NCBI RefSeq assembly: GCF_001187785.1
Contig: NZ_CP012154.1
Coordinates: 3,528,501-3,592,500 of the forward strand
DNA length: 64,000 nucleotides
Reading direction: 5' to 3'
From: Wenzhouxiangella marina
Lineage (GTDB): Bacteria > Pseudomonadota > Gammaproteobacteria > Xanthomonadales > Wenzhouxiangellaceae
The position numbers and the translations under genes were made by a program. Positions 54,099 through 62,619 of this stretch are shown piece by piece; within the stretch, counting starts at the first letter, position 1; each line of letters begins with the position of its first letter. The notes under the pieces are model-generated. The model saw only the letters and a program-made list of their open reading frames with translations. It was not told the origin of the DNA and searched no databases.

Positions 54099-54855
54099 GC
54101 AGGGTCATGCAGATCACGAACAGCACCACGGCGAAGCCGCAGACGATCGCATAGGCCTGCCAAAGGGGGATGTCGCTGATGCCGAGCAGACCGAAGCGGA
54201 AGGCCGAGACCATATAGACGATCGGATTGACCAGGGAGAGGTTCTGCCAGAAGCCGGGCAGCAGGCTGACCGAGAAGAACACCCCGCCCAGGTAGGTCAG
54301 GGGCTGGAGCACGAAGGTCGGAATGATCGAAATATCATCGAACTTCTGGGCATAGATCGCGTTGATGAACCCGCCCAGGGCGAACACCACCGCCGTCAGG
54401 ATCAGGATCGAGAAGGTCACGGCCACGTTGTGCATGTGGAAGCCGGAAAACACCCCGGCGATCAGCCAGACCAGGATGCCGACGGCCAGAGCGCGGAACA
54501 CGGCCCCGGAGACGTAGCCGGCCAGGATGATCCAGGGCGGCAGCGGCGAGACCAGCAGTTCTTCCACGTGGCGACCGAACTTGGCGCCGAAGAAGGAGCT
54601 GGTGATGTTGCCGTAGGAGTTGGTGATCACGCTGAGCATGATCAGACCCGGCACGATGAAGTCCATGTAGGGCAGGCCGTTCATCTCGCCGACCCGACGG
54701 CCGATGATCGCACCGAAGATCACGAAGTACAGGCTCATCGTGATCACCGGGGGAATCAGGGTCTGGGCCCAGATGCGCAGGATCCGGGTGATTTCCTTGA
54801 TCAGGATCGTCTGGTAGCCGATCCAGTAACTCTTTGCAGAGACCTGCACGCTCAT
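54070..54855 (-). CDS. yadH: ABC-2 type transporter permease (YadH-like)
   Basis: 261 residues with six membrane segments. The family signature is present: LRIWAQTLIPPVITMSLYFV, IFGAIIGRRVGEMNGLPYMD, FIVPGLIMLSVITNSYGNIT, SSFFGAKFGRHVEELLVSPL. This matches YadH-type permeases, partner of the ATPase YadG; the exported substrate is unknown. Its ATG overlaps the stop of the ATPase gene (ATGA). Confidence 0.9.
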   Translation of the reverse strand: MSVQVSAKSYWIGYQTILIKEITRILRIWAQTLIPPVITMSLYFVIFGAIIGRRVGEMNGLPYMDFIVPGLIMLSVITNSYGNITSSFFGAKFGRHVEELLVSPLPPWIILAGYVSGAVFRALAVGILVWLIAGVFSGFHMHNVAVTFSILILTAVVFALGGFINAIYAQKFDDISIIPTFVLQPLTYLGGVFFSVSLLPGFWQNLSLVNPIVYMVSAFRFGLLGISDIPLWQAYAIVCGFAVVLFVICMTLLKRGVGLRS

Positions 54856-55781
54856 GCCGCGTCCTCCCGATGATCGAGGTTGGTCAGACGAACGAACAGT
54901 TCCTCCAGGCGATTGGCCTTGTTGCGCATCGACACGACCTCCATGCCGTGCTCTTCCAGGACATGGAACAGGCGGTTGAGGCTCTGCGACTTCGGAATGC
55001 TGGCCTCCAGGGTGGTCGCATCGCGCTGCACGACCTCGATGCCCTCGATGCTCGGTAACTCGCTTGCAGGCTCACGCAGGTCGAGGACGAAGGTCTCGAT
55101 GTCGAGCTTTCCGAGCAGGGCCTTGACGCTGGTGTTCTCGACGATCCTGCCCTGATCGATGATGGCGATGTTGCGGCAGAGATTCTCCGCCTCTTCCAGA
55201 TAGTGCGTGGTCAGGATCACCGTGGTCCCGGCCTCGTTGATCTCCTTGATGAACTTCCACATCGACCGGCGAATCTCGATGTCGACACCGGCGGTCGGCT
55301 CATCGAGGATCAGCAGCCGCGGTTCGTGCACCATGGCCCGCGCGATCAGCAGCCGGCGCTTCATGCCGCCGGACAGGCTGCGTGACATGCGGAAGGCCGG
55401 GTCCCAGAGACTCAGCTTCTTCAGGTAGTACTCGGCCCGCTCGCGGGCAATCTTCCTGGGTACGCCGTAGTAACCGGCCTGATTGACGACGATGTCGAAG
55501 GGCTTCTCGAACTGATTGAAGTTGACTTCCTGGGGCACGAGGCCGATCTCGGCCATGGCCTGGGAGCGGTTCTTCTGCACGCTGGTACCGAACACCCGGG
55601 TTTCGCCCGCGCTGGCATTGACCAGGGAGCTGACGATGCCGATCAGGGTCGACTTGCCGGCCCCGTTCGGCCCCAGCAGGGCGAAGAAATCACCCTCTTC
55701 GACGCTCAGGTCGACGCCTTTCAGCGCCACCACGCCGTTGCGATAGGTTTTCTGGAGATTCCGTACTTCGAGCGCGTGCAT
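54852..55781 (-). CDS. yadG: ABC transporter ATP-binding protein (YadG-like)
   Basis: 309 residues. Walker A LLGPNGAGKSTLIGI near 36-50, Q-loop VPQEVNF, signature LSGGMKRRLLIARAMVHEP near 135, Walker B RLLILDEPTAGVD and switch His in ILTTHYLEEAE. The C-terminal 80 residues after the ATPase core are the extension typical of exporters of this type. The frame is open upstream to 55949 but the start MHALEVRNLQKTY is the family start. Forms an exporter with the overlapping permease. Confidence 0.92.
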   Translation of the reverse strand: MHALEVRNLQKTYRNGVVALKGVDLSVEEGDFFALLGPNGAGKSTLIGIVSSLVNASAGETRVFGTSVQKNRSQAMAEIGLVPQEVNFNQFEKPFDIVVNQAGYYGVPRKIARERAEYYLKKLSLWDPAFRMSRSLSGGMKRRLLIARAMVHEPRLLILDEPTAGVDIEIRRSMWKFIKEINEAGTTVILTTHYLEEAENLCRNIAIIDQGRIVENTSVKALLGKLDIETFVLDLREPASELPSIEGIEVVQRDATTLEASIPKSQSLNRLFHVLEEHGMEVVSMRNKANRLEELFVRLTNLDHREDAA

Positions 55782-55859
55782 GACGATTGGCCTGTTGGAA
55801 TTGTCACGAGGGCCGGGCAGAATGGCTGACTCGCGTTGAAGTGAAACATCATTGGGGTA

Positions 55860-57320
55860 ATGACTGTGCGAATCAATCGTAGCGGCTTGCCGCTGGTACT
55901 GCTCGGCCTTTTCTGGGCGGTTCCGCTCAGCGCCGCGGAGTTCGATCACCTGGACGCCTGCGAGCTCGGCGGACCCGGCACGCTGAGCGTCTCAGCACGC
56001 TGTGGCACGCTCGAGGTCGCCGAGAATCCGGCCGATCCCGAGGGAAGGAAGATCGAACTGCGCTTCGCCGTCGTTCCGGCCCGCGCATCGACGGCCCAGC
56101 CCGACCCGGTGTTCTTTCTCGCCGGCGGGCCGGGGCAGTCGGCCGTCGCGGTCGCCCCGATGGTGGCCACCGCCCTGCGGGACATCTACCGCGACCGCGC
56201 GATGGTCTTTCTCGATCAGCGCGGCACCGGGGGCTCCAACCCCCTCGACTGCGAGATCGAGCAGGAAGAGCAATGGATCGAGATGGGCTTCGAGGCCATC
56301 GACACGGAGCTTCGCCAGTGCATGGACGAGTGGGATGCGGACGTCCGCTTCTACACCACCGCCCAGGCCGTCGACGACGTCGAGCGCCTGCGGCAGCACC
56401 TGGGTTTCGATCAGATCAACCTGATCGGCGGCTCCTACGGCACCCGCATGGCCCAGGTCTATCTGCGCAGCTACCCGGAGGCCGTCCGCAGCGTCGTGAT
56501 CGATGCGGTGGCGCCGACCCGTCTGCGCCTGGGTTCGGAGCACGCACTCAAGCTCGACCAGGCCCTCGATCGCCTGTTCGAGACCTGCTTGCAGTCCGAA
56601 GCCTGTGCCGAGCAGTTCCCGGGCGTGGACCAGGCCTTCGACCGGCTGATCCAGCGCTATCGCGAGCAGACCGATTCCTTGACCATCAGCCATCCCCGGA
56701 CCGGTCTCGGCGTTCCAGTGGAGTTCGGTGACGAGACCCTGGCCAGCTCCCTGCGCTTTCTCGCCTACAACCCGCTGACGCAGATGATCATTCCCTATCT
56801 GGTGCACGAAGCGGACAGCACCGGCAGTCCGGCACGCCTGGCCAGCCAGGCGATGATCGTCTCGGACGAAATGTCCAGCCAGATCGCCCTCGGGCTCAAC
56901 TTCGCGGTCGGCTGCAGCGAGGACTGGCCGGAGTGGCCGCGCGACCTCCCCGTGGAGGACACCCTGCTCGGCAACATGATGCTGGAGTTCTACGACACGG
57001 TCTGTGCCTGGTGGCCGGCGGGAGCGGTGGCCGAAGACTTCTTCGAGCCCTTCGATTCGGACAAGCCGATCCTGATCCTGTCCGGTGAGCTGGATCCGGT
57101 GACGCCGCCCGAGTACGGCGAGGAGGCCGCCGAGCAGTTCAGCAACAGCCTGCACCTGGTCGGGCCGGGGCTGGGGCATACGGTGATGAGCCACCCCTGC
57201 TTCAGCGGCATCATCCGCCAGTTCATCGATTCCGCCTCCCTCGATGACCTGTCGATCGAATGCATCGACACCCTGGGTGCGAATCCCTTCTTCATCGACC
57301 TGCTGGGGCCCCGTCCATGA
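55860..57320 (+). CDS. Secreted alpha/beta hydrolase (TAP-like / proline iminopeptidase-like)
   Basis: 486 residues. Signal peptide MTVRINRSGLPLVLLGLFWA with cleavage near PLSAA, then an alpha/beta-hydrolase core: oxyanion HG-like FFLAGGPGQSA, DQRGTGGSNPLDC, nucleophile Ser192 in LIGGSYGT, Asp in LSGELDPVTPPEYGEEAA and His in GLGHTVMSHPCF. The C-terminal part matches the TAP-like domain of Streptomyces tripeptidyl aminopeptidase. Predicted periplasmic or secreted exopeptidase. Its stop overlaps the ATG of an ABC ATPase gene, an unusual operon partner. Confidence 0.9.
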   Translation: MTVRINRSGLPLVLLGLFWAVPLSAAEFDHLDACELGGPGTLSVSARCGTLEVAENPADPEGRKIELRFAVVPARASTAQPDPVFFLAGGPGQSAVAVAPMVATALRDIYRDRAMVFLDQRGTGGSNPLDCEIEQEEQWIEMGFEAIDTELRQCMDEWDADVRFYTTAQAVDDVERLRQHLGFDQINLIGGSYGTRMAQVYLRSYPEAVRSVVIDAVAPTRLRLGSEHALKLDQALDRLFETCLQSEACAEQFPGVDQAFDRLIQRYREQTDSLTISHPRTGLGVPVEFGDETLASSLRFLAYNPLTQMIIPYLVHEADSTGSPARLASQAMIVSDEMSSQIALGLNFAVGCSEDWPEWPRDLPVEDTLLGNMMLEFYDTVCAWWPAGAVAEDFFEPFDSDKPILILSGELDPVTPPEYGEEAAEQFSNSLHLVGPGLGHTVMSHPCFSGIIRQFIDSASLDDLSIECIDTLGANPFFIDLLGPRP

Positions 57321-58057
57321 TCGAAGCCAAGCAACTCCGCAAGACCTTCAACAAGGGCAAGGTCGTGGCCGTCGACGAGGTCAGCTTCCTGGCCATGGAC
57401 GGCCAGATCACCGGCCTGCTGGGCCCGAACGGGGCCGGCAAGACCACCACCATGCGCATGCTCTACACCCTGCTGAGCCCGGACAGCGGCTCGATGCGAA
57501 TCGACGGCATCGACCCCGCGGCCGAGCCCCTGAAGGTCAAGCGAGCGCTGGGCGTGGTGCCCGACTCCCGCGGCCTCTACGATCGCCTGACCGCGCGCGA
57601 GAACATCCGCTACTACGGCAAGCTCCAGGGCCTCGACGAGGCGCGTATCGAAGAACGCATCGAGTACTTCGCCAGAGTCCTGGACATGGGCGGCTTCATC
57701 GACCGCAAGACCGATGGCTTCTCCCAGGGTCAGCGCGTCAAGGTGGCCATTGCTCGCGCCCTGATCCACGACCCGCGCACGGTGCTGCTCGACGAGCCCT
57801 CGAACGGTCTGGACGTGATGACGACCCGGGCCCTGCGCGGCTTCCTCAACGAGCTCAAGCGCGAGGGACGTTGCGTGGTGCTGTCGACCCACATCATGCA
57901 GGAGGTGGCCGCACTCTGCGACCGCATCGTCATCATCGCCAAGGGCCGCGTCGCCGCCCAGGGCACGGCCCAGGAGCTGATCGAGCAATCGGGCCAGGCC
58001 AACCTGGAAGACGCATTCGTGAAACTGATCGGTAGCGACGAGGGACTGCTCGCATGA
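57317..58057 (+). CDS. natA: ABC transporter ATP-binding protein (NatA-like)
   Basis: 246 residues. Walker A LLGPNGAGKTTTMRMLYTLL near 36-55, signature FSQGQRVKVAIARALIHDP, Walker B TVLLDEPSNGLDV and switch His in VLSTHIMQEVAALC. The motif VPDSRGLYDRLTARENIRYY and the FSQG signature are characteristic of NatA, the ATPase of the Na+-efflux type NatAB system. It overlaps the hydrolase stop and the permease start (both ATGA), giving a three-gene operon. Confidence 0.9.
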   Translation: MIEAKQLRKTFNKGKVVAVDEVSFLAMDGQITGLLGPNGAGKTTTMRMLYTLLSPDSGSMRIDGIDPAAEPLKVKRALGVVPDSRGLYDRLTARENIRYYGKLQGLDEARIEERIEYFARVLDMGGFIDRKTDGFSQGQRVKVAIARALIHDPRTVLLDEPSNGLDVMTTRALRGFLNELKREGRCVVLSTHIMQEVAALCDRIVIIAKGRVAAQGTAQELIEQSGQANLEDAFVKLIGSDEGLLA

Positions 58058-59223
58058 TGGCTGTCTACATCAAGGAAATGCTCGACAACTTCCGGGATCG
58101 CCGGGTGATCATCAATACCCTGATCATCGGCCCGCTGATGGGCCCGGTGATCTTTGCCGCGATGATGACCTTCATGACCCGGCAGACCACCGAGCGCATG
58201 GAGGCCACCCTCGAGCTGCCGGTGATCGGCGCCGAACACGCGCCCGAGCTGATTCGCCATCTGGAGCGCCAGGGCGTGGTCATCAAGGACCCGCCGGCCG
58301 ACCCGGCCGAGGCGATCCGTAGTGAAGAGGAAGAGGTGATCCTGCGCATCACCGAGGACTTCGGCCATGCCTGGCGCGAGGGCCGCCCGGCCCCGGTCGA
58401 ATTGATGGTCGACCAATCCCTGCGCTACGCCGGGACCACGGTCAGTCGAGTGCGCGCCTACCTCAACGCCTACGGGCGCCAGATCAGTCACCTCCGGCTG
58501 CAACTGCGCGGGGTCCACCCGGATCTGACCCGTCCCATCGACATCAGGATCGACGATCTGTCGACGCCCGAATCCCGGGGCGGCATGCTGCTGGCCTTCC
58601 TGCCCTACTTCATCCTGATCACGGTCTTCGTCGGCTCGATGCACATGGCCATCGACACGACCGCCGGCGAGCGCGAGCGCAAGTCCCTAGAGCCCCTGCT
58701 GATCAACCCGATGCCCCGGTGGCAGATCATGGCCGGCAAGCTGGCCGCGACCACCACCTTCGCCCTGCTGACCCTGGGCCTGGGATTGATCGCCTTCGTC
58801 TATGCCATGGGCATGCTGCCGGTGGCCGAAATGGACATGGCGCTCAATCTCGATCTGACGGTCGCGGGACTGGCCTTCGTGCTCGTGGCACCGGCAGCCC
58901 TGTTGGCCGCTTCCCTGCTGACGATCCTGGCGGCCTTCGCGAAGAGTTTCCGCGAGGCGCAGAGCTACATGGGCATGGTGATCATCATTCCGATGATCCC
59001 GAGCATGTGGATCCTGATCGATCCGACGCGGACCGAGACCTGGATGACCCTGGTGCCCCTGTTGAGCCAGAACGTGCTGATCCTGGACCTGGTTCGGGGC
59101 GAGCCCGTCAACACGCTCTGGTTCGCTTTGTCGATCGGCAGCACGGGCCTGCTGGCCCTGATCCTGGCCGGCATCGCCGGCACGCTCTACAACCGACCGC
59201 GTTTCATCTTCACCTCCGCCTGA
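58054..59223 (+). CDS. natB: ABC-2 type permease (NatB-like)
   Basis: 389 residues. One N-terminal membrane segment (LIIGPLMGPVIFAAMMTF), a large periplasmic domain of about 150 residues, then five C-terminal segments. The motif DTTAGERERKSLEPLLINPM near 205-225 is the family hallmark. With the overlapping NatA-like ATPase it forms an exporter; Na+ efflux is known for Bacillus NatAB, but other substrates are possible here. Confidence 0.88.
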   Translation: MMAVYIKEMLDNFRDRRVIINTLIIGPLMGPVIFAAMMTFMTRQTTERMEATLELPVIGAEHAPELIRHLERQGVVIKDPPADPAEAIRSEEEEVILRITEDFGHAWREGRPAPVELMVDQSLRYAGTTVSRVRAYLNAYGRQISHLRLQLRGVHPDLTRPIDIRIDDLSTPESRGGMLLAFLPYFILITVFVGSMHMAIDTTAGERERKSLEPLLINPMPRWQIMAGKLAATTTFALLTLGLGLIAFVYAMGMLPVAEMDMALNLDLTVAGLAFVLVAPAALLAASLLTILAAFAKSFREAQSYMGMVIIIPMIPSMWILIDPTRTETWMTLVPLLSQNVLILDLVRGEPVNTLWFALSIGSTGLLALILAGIAGTLYNRPRFIFTSA

Positions 59224-59290
59224 CCGCTCCCGGGCCCGCCGATTCCGGCGGGCCCGGAATCCTCACGGGGCCTGGGGCATACTGCGCAGC

Positions 59291-60061
59291 ATGGATCTGT
59301 TGATCGCATTGGCCGCCGTGGTCTTGTTGATGATCGGCCTCTGGGCCTGGCAACTTCGCTCGGGCCGAGCCGACTGGGTGGATGCCGCCTGGGCGGCCTG
59401 CATCGGGGGCCTGGCCCTGGCCTATGCCCTGCTCGGCGAAGGCGCGGTCGAGAAGCGCCTGCTCGTCGCCCTGGTCACCGGCAGCTGGGCCTTCCGTCTG
59501 GCTCGACACCTGGCCGTCCGCCTGGCCGGCCACGATCAGGAAGATGGTCGTTACCAGGCCATGCGTGAGCACTTCGGCACGCGCGCCAACGCCTTCTTCT
59601 TCGTCTTCTTCATCGGCCAGGCCCTGATCGCCTGGCTGTTCGCCCTGCCCGCCTGGGTCGTGGCCAACGACCCGGATTCGACCCTGGGGCCGGCCGTGTT
59701 TGCCGGCCTGGCCATCTGGGCAATCAGCCTGGGCGGTGAGTCATTGGCCGACCGTCAGCTGGCCGCCTTCAGGAAGGATCCGAGCACTCGCGGGCAGGTC
59801 TGTCGGCGGGGCCTCTGGCGCTATTCCCGCCATCCGAACTACTTCTTCGAGTGGCTGCACTGGTTCAGCTACCCGCTGCTTGCCCTGGGCGCTCCGGCCC
59901 AATGGCTGACCTGGCTGGGCCCGGTGCTGATGCTGCTGTTCCTGTACCGCCTGACGGGCATCCCGTACACGGAGCAGCAATCGCTGAAGTCCCGCGGCGA
60001 TGCCTACCGCGAGTATCAGCGGACGACCTCGCCGTTCATCCCCTGGCCGCCCAGAGACTGA
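59291..60061 (+). CDS. DUF1295 membrane protein (steroid 5-alpha-reductase-like)
   Basis: 256 residues with six or seven hydrophobic segments. DUF1295 motifs are present: GRADWVDAAWA, RLAGHDQEDGRYQAMREHFG, ADRQLAAFRKDP, then GLWRYSRHPNYFFEWLHWFS near 190-210, the NADPH/SAM-binding-type motif shared with isoprenylcysteine methyltransferases and steroid reductases, and GDAYREYQRTTSPFIPW. Predicted inner-membrane reductase; often found beside cfa-like lipid genes elsewhere, but not here. Confidence 0.88.
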   Translation: MDLLIALAAVVLLMIGLWAWQLRSGRADWVDAAWAACIGGLALAYALLGEGAVEKRLLVALVTGSWAFRLARHLAVRLAGHDQEDGRYQAMREHFGTRANAFFFVFFIGQALIAWLFALPAWVVANDPDSTLGPAVFAGLAIWAISLGGESLADRQLAAFRKDPSTRGQVCRRGLWRYSRHPNYFFEWLHWFSYPLLALGAPAQWLTWLGPVLMLLFLYRLTGIPYTEQQSLKSRGDAYREYQRTTSPFIPWPPRD

Positions 60062-60131
60062 ACCGGTTCGCCCCATCGTCGACCAAGCGCGCTATCCTAG
60101 CGACCACTGATTCAGCAAGGGGCAGGCTCCC

Positions 60132-61949
60132 ATGTGCGGCATCGTCGCGGCCAACGCCGAACGCAACATCATCCCCATCCTGCTCGACGGGCTCAAGCGC
60201 CTGGAGTACCGGGGCTACGACTCGGCCGGACTGGCCTGCCTGACCGAGGACGGCGAGCTCTACGACCACACCGAAGTCGGCAAGGTGGCCAAGATGGCTG
60301 CAGGCCTGCCCGCCGAACTGAGCAGCCATCTGGGCATCGCGCATACCCGTTGGGCGACCCATGGCGCGCCTTCGCGCGAAAATGCCCACCCGCACCTGTC
60401 CGGCCAGCGCGTCGCCGTGGTGCACAACGGCATCATCGAGAATTTCAGCGAACTGCGACAGCAACTCCAGGATCGAGGCTACGAATTCAGCTCGGAAACC
60501 GACAGCGAAGTCATCGCCCATCTCATCGATCACGAGCTGACCGCGCACGCCTCGCCTCTGCAGGCCATTCGCCAGGCGCTCAAGCAGCTCGACGGAGCCT
60601 ATGCGATCGCGGTGATCCTGCACGACTATCCGGACCGGATCTTCGGTGCCCGTCAGGGCAGCCCCCTGGTCGTGGGCGTCGGTGTCGGCGAGAACTTCCT
60701 CGCTTCGGATGCCGCGGCGCTGGTGCCCGTCACCCAGCAGATGATGTTTCTCGAGGATGGTGATCTGGTCGAGCTGAAGCGAGCCGAGGCACGCGTCATC
60801 CGCATGGATGGAGAGTCCGTCGAGCGCCCGGTGCGAATTTCCAGCCTGCCCTCCGACAGCGCCGATCGTGGCCGCTACCGGCATTTCATGGAAAAGGAAA
60901 TCCACGAACAGCCGGAAGCGATCGCCACCACCCTGAATGCCCACCTGGATGGCACCCGGATCTGCCCCAGCCTCGACCCGGAACTGCTGGGCCGGGTTCG
61001 TGCCATCCATATCCTGGCCTGCGGGACCAGCTACCACGCCGGCCTGGTGGCGCGCTACTGGATCGAACGTCTGGCGCGCGTTCCGGTCAGCGTGGAGATC
61101 GCCAGCGAATACCGTTATCGCGAACCCGCGATTCCGGAAGACACCCTGCTGATCGCGATTTCCCAATCCGGGGAAACCGCGGACACCCTGGCCGCCCTGG
61201 AACGCGCCGAGCACGCCGGTTATCTCTCCACGCTCGGCATCTGCAACGTGCCCGAAAGCGCCCTCACGCGGCAGTGCGAGAACGTTCTGATGACCCGGGC
61301 GGGCCTCGAGATCGGGGTCGCCTCGACCAAGGCCTTCACCACCCAGCTGACCGTGCTGCTGCTGTTCGCCGCCGCCCTGGCAAAGGCCCGCGAGGCCGAC
61401 CCGGGGATGATTCGTCAGGTTCTCGAAGACCTGGGCCAGGCTTCCCAGCAGGCGCGGGAAGTGCTGGCCATGGACGGCGAGGTCCAGCAGGTCGCCGAAG
61501 AGATCGCCTCCAAGGCACACGCCCTGTTCCTGGGCCGGGGTCCCGAGTATCCGATCGCGATGGAAGGGGCGCTGAAGCTGAAGGAGATTTCCTACATCCA
61601 CGCGGAGGCCTACGCTGCCGGCGAGCTGAAGCATGGACCGCTGGCGCTGGTCGACGACACCCTGCCGGTCATCGTGCCCGCTTCGAGCAATCCCCTGCTG
61701 ACCAAGCTGATCTCCAATCTGCAGGAAGTGCGGGCACGCGGCGGGATGCTCTACGTGTTCGCGGACCGAGGCGTCAGCCTGGCGCCGGCGCCGGGCATCC
61801 GGATGATCCGGGTGCCGGCGCCCCACTCGATCATTTCCCCGATCATTCAGGTGCTGCCACTGCAGTTCCTGGCCTACCACGTGGGGGTTCTCAAGGGGAC
61901 CGACGTGGACCAGCCGCGCAACCTGGCCAAATCGGTCACGGTGGAATAG
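60132..61949 (+). CDS. glmS: Glutamine--fructose-6-phosphate aminotransferase (isomerizing)
   Basis: 605 residues, normal length. Makes glucosamine-6-phosphate for peptidoglycan and LPS. The N-terminal nucleophile Cys2 is in MCGIVAANAERN, glutaminase loops RLEYRGYDSAGLA, HTRWATHGAPSRENAHPH and VVHNGIIENF follow, then HFMEKEIHEQPEA and two SIS domains (LACGTSYHAGLVARYWIER, ISQSGETADTLAAL, STKAFTTQLTVLLLFA), ending PRNLAKSVTVE. Upstream spacing contains AAGGGGC before the ATG. Convergent with the small-peptide units. Confidence 0.97.
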   Translation: MCGIVAANAERNIIPILLDGLKRLEYRGYDSAGLACLTEDGELYDHTEVGKVAKMAAGLPAELSSHLGIAHTRWATHGAPSRENAHPHLSGQRVAVVHNGIIENFSELRQQLQDRGYEFSSETDSEVIAHLIDHELTAHASPLQAIRQALKQLDGAYAIAVILHDYPDRIFGARQGSPLVVGVGVGENFLASDAAALVPVTQQMMFLEDGDLVELKRAEARVIRMDGESVERPVRISSLPSDSADRGRYRHFMEKEIHEQPEAIATTLNAHLDGTRICPSLDPELLGRVRAIHILACGTSYHAGLVARYWIERLARVPVSVEIASEYRYREPAIPEDTLLIAISQSGETADTLAALERAEHAGYLSTLGICNVPESALTRQCENVLMTRAGLEIGVASTKAFTTQLTVLLLFAAALAKAREADPGMIRQVLEDLGQASQQAREVLAMDGEVQQVAEEIASKAHALFLGRGPEYPIAMEGALKLKEISYIHAEAYAAGELKHGPLALVDDTLPVIVPASSNPLLTKLISNLQEVRARGGMLYVFADRGVSLAPAPGIRMIRVPAPHSIISPIIQVLPLQFLAYHVGVLKGTDVDQPRNLAKSVTVE

Positions 61950-61980
61950 GCGGCTCCAGACCATCGTCGGGCCGGTCGGA

Positions 61981-62022
61981 CAGAAAAGAAAACGCCAGTC
62001 CCGATCGCTCGGGACTGGCGTT
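61981..62022. terminator. Bidirectional terminator between glmS and peptide unit 1
   Basis: A perfect 14-bp stem (AACGCCAGTCCCGA / TCGGGACTGGCGTT) with a 4-nt loop. On the minus strand it is followed by TTCTTTTCTG, ending the small-peptide transcript; on the plus strand it lies 41 nt after glmS. Confidence 0.92.
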
Positions 62023-62027
62023 CTGTT

Positions 62028-62110
62028 CAGGTCTCCCCATGCGGCCGGAGATCGTGGCCCGGGGGCGGATACCCTTTCACCTGCAGGTATCCTATAGGGT
62101 TCCCCTTCCC
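62028..62110 (-). ncRNA. Structured 3' RNA element, copy 1 (possible pseudoknot)
   Basis: On the minus strand, about 50 nt after the peptide-1 stop, a block begins GGGAAGGGGAACCC (62097-62110), then UA, then a 7-bp stem GGATACC / GGTATCC (62086-62092 with 62067-62073), then GCCCC. The hairpin loop contains CAGGT (62079-62083), complementary to ACCTG (62028-62032) downstream of a GGGG. Copy 2 has the same order with different but still pairing stem and loop sequences. A competing local palindrome (ACCTGCAGGT) exists. Could be a regulatory RNA, a 3' UTR structure or a dual-function transcript. Confidence 0.5.
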
Positions 62111-62161
62111 ATTCTGGTCGAAGGTCGGCCTCTTGGCGGGCCGATCCCTCTGAATTTCGTA

Positions 62162-62305
62162 TCAGGCGCGGTATTCGCCAACCGACGCGTCGTTCTCGAC
62201 CTTGCTGTCTTCCTCGGCGTCGAGATCCATCAGCCACTGCATGACCACTTCGTCGGACAGAAGCGCGTTGAACTGGCTGTCGTTGTTGTAGGCAAGCTGT
62301 TCCAT
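62162..62305 (-). CDS. Small peptide 1 (47 aa), paralogue of small peptide 2
   Basis: A 47-residue acidic peptide not long enough for routine calling. It starts MEQLAYNNDSQFNALLSDEV, continues VMQWLMDLDAEEDSKVEN and ends ASVGEYRA. AAGGGAT lies 5 nt upstream of the ATG. The block LLSDEVVMQWLMDL is identical in peptide 2; the N-terminal and C-terminal parts differ, a pattern typical of precursor peptides with a conserved recognition segment, but no modifying enzyme is adjacent. No signal peptide or membrane segment. Function unknown. Conservation between the two copies at the protein level, plus promoter and terminator, argues that it is real. Confidence 0.7.
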   Translation of the reverse strand: MEQLAYNNDSQFNALLSDEVVMQWLMDLDAEEDSKVENDASVGEYRA

Positions 62306-62343
62306 GATTATCCCTTAGCGTGGTTTACGGTTACGGGTATATA

Positions 62344-62362
62344 CATGCATTAATCATGCCAA
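62344..62362 (-). promoter_or_regulatory. Sigma-54-type promoter of peptide unit 1
   Basis: Minus strand TTGGCATGATTAATGCATG has GG and GC separated by exactly 10 nt, as in RpoN -24/-12 promoters (TGGCAC-N5-TTGCA). Predicted start leaves a leader of about 30 nt before the peptide ATG. Matches the element before peptide 2. Confidence 0.6.
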
Positions 62363-62490
62363 CCTGAGCTGAGGCCCTGTTTTTCAAGGGGTTGGGAAAT
62401 TCGTCATCGGTGAGAAGGGACATTTTTTGACACTATTGGTCCGGTGATGACCGTTCAGGGCAGCGCCGATCGACGCTTTTTCGAACCCCC

Positions 62491-62527
62491 AAAAGACGAA
62501 CGCGCCCACCTTGACAGTGGGCGCGTT
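62491..62527 (-). terminator. Terminator of peptide unit 2
   Basis: Perfect 11-bp stem (AACGCGCCCAC / GTGGGCGCGTT) with a 7-nt loop, followed on the minus strand by CGTCTTTT. Confidence 0.9.
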
Positions 62528-62532
62528 GCGCT

Positions 62533-62603
62533 GTCTGGACCCCGGCAGTCTCGCCCGGGGCGGGTGACCGATCAGACTGTCACCCTAGAGGGTTCCCCTT
62601 CCC
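62533..62603 (-). ncRNA. Structured 3' RNA element, copy 2 (possible pseudoknot)
   Basis: Minus strand, 17 nt after the peptide-2 stop: GGGAAGGGGAACCC (62590-62603), UA, stem GGGTGAC / GTCACCC (62579-62585 with 62562-62568), GCCCC, a second stem CCCCGG / CCGGGG, then CAGAC (62533-62537) which can pair with GTCTG (62573-62577) in the first loop. Relative to copy 1, three stem pairs and most of the loop pairing have changed on both sides while pairing is kept, and the flanking blocks are identical. Confidence 0.5.
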
Positions 62604-62619
62604 GTAATTTCGGGACAGT

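Noticed and set aside
61981-62110. glmS ribozyme or glmS 3' regulatory element on the plus strand
   Set aside because: The structured block is downstream of glmS, has a homologous copy at 62533-62603 unlinked to glmS, and its U-tract orientation favours the minus-strand peptide transcript.
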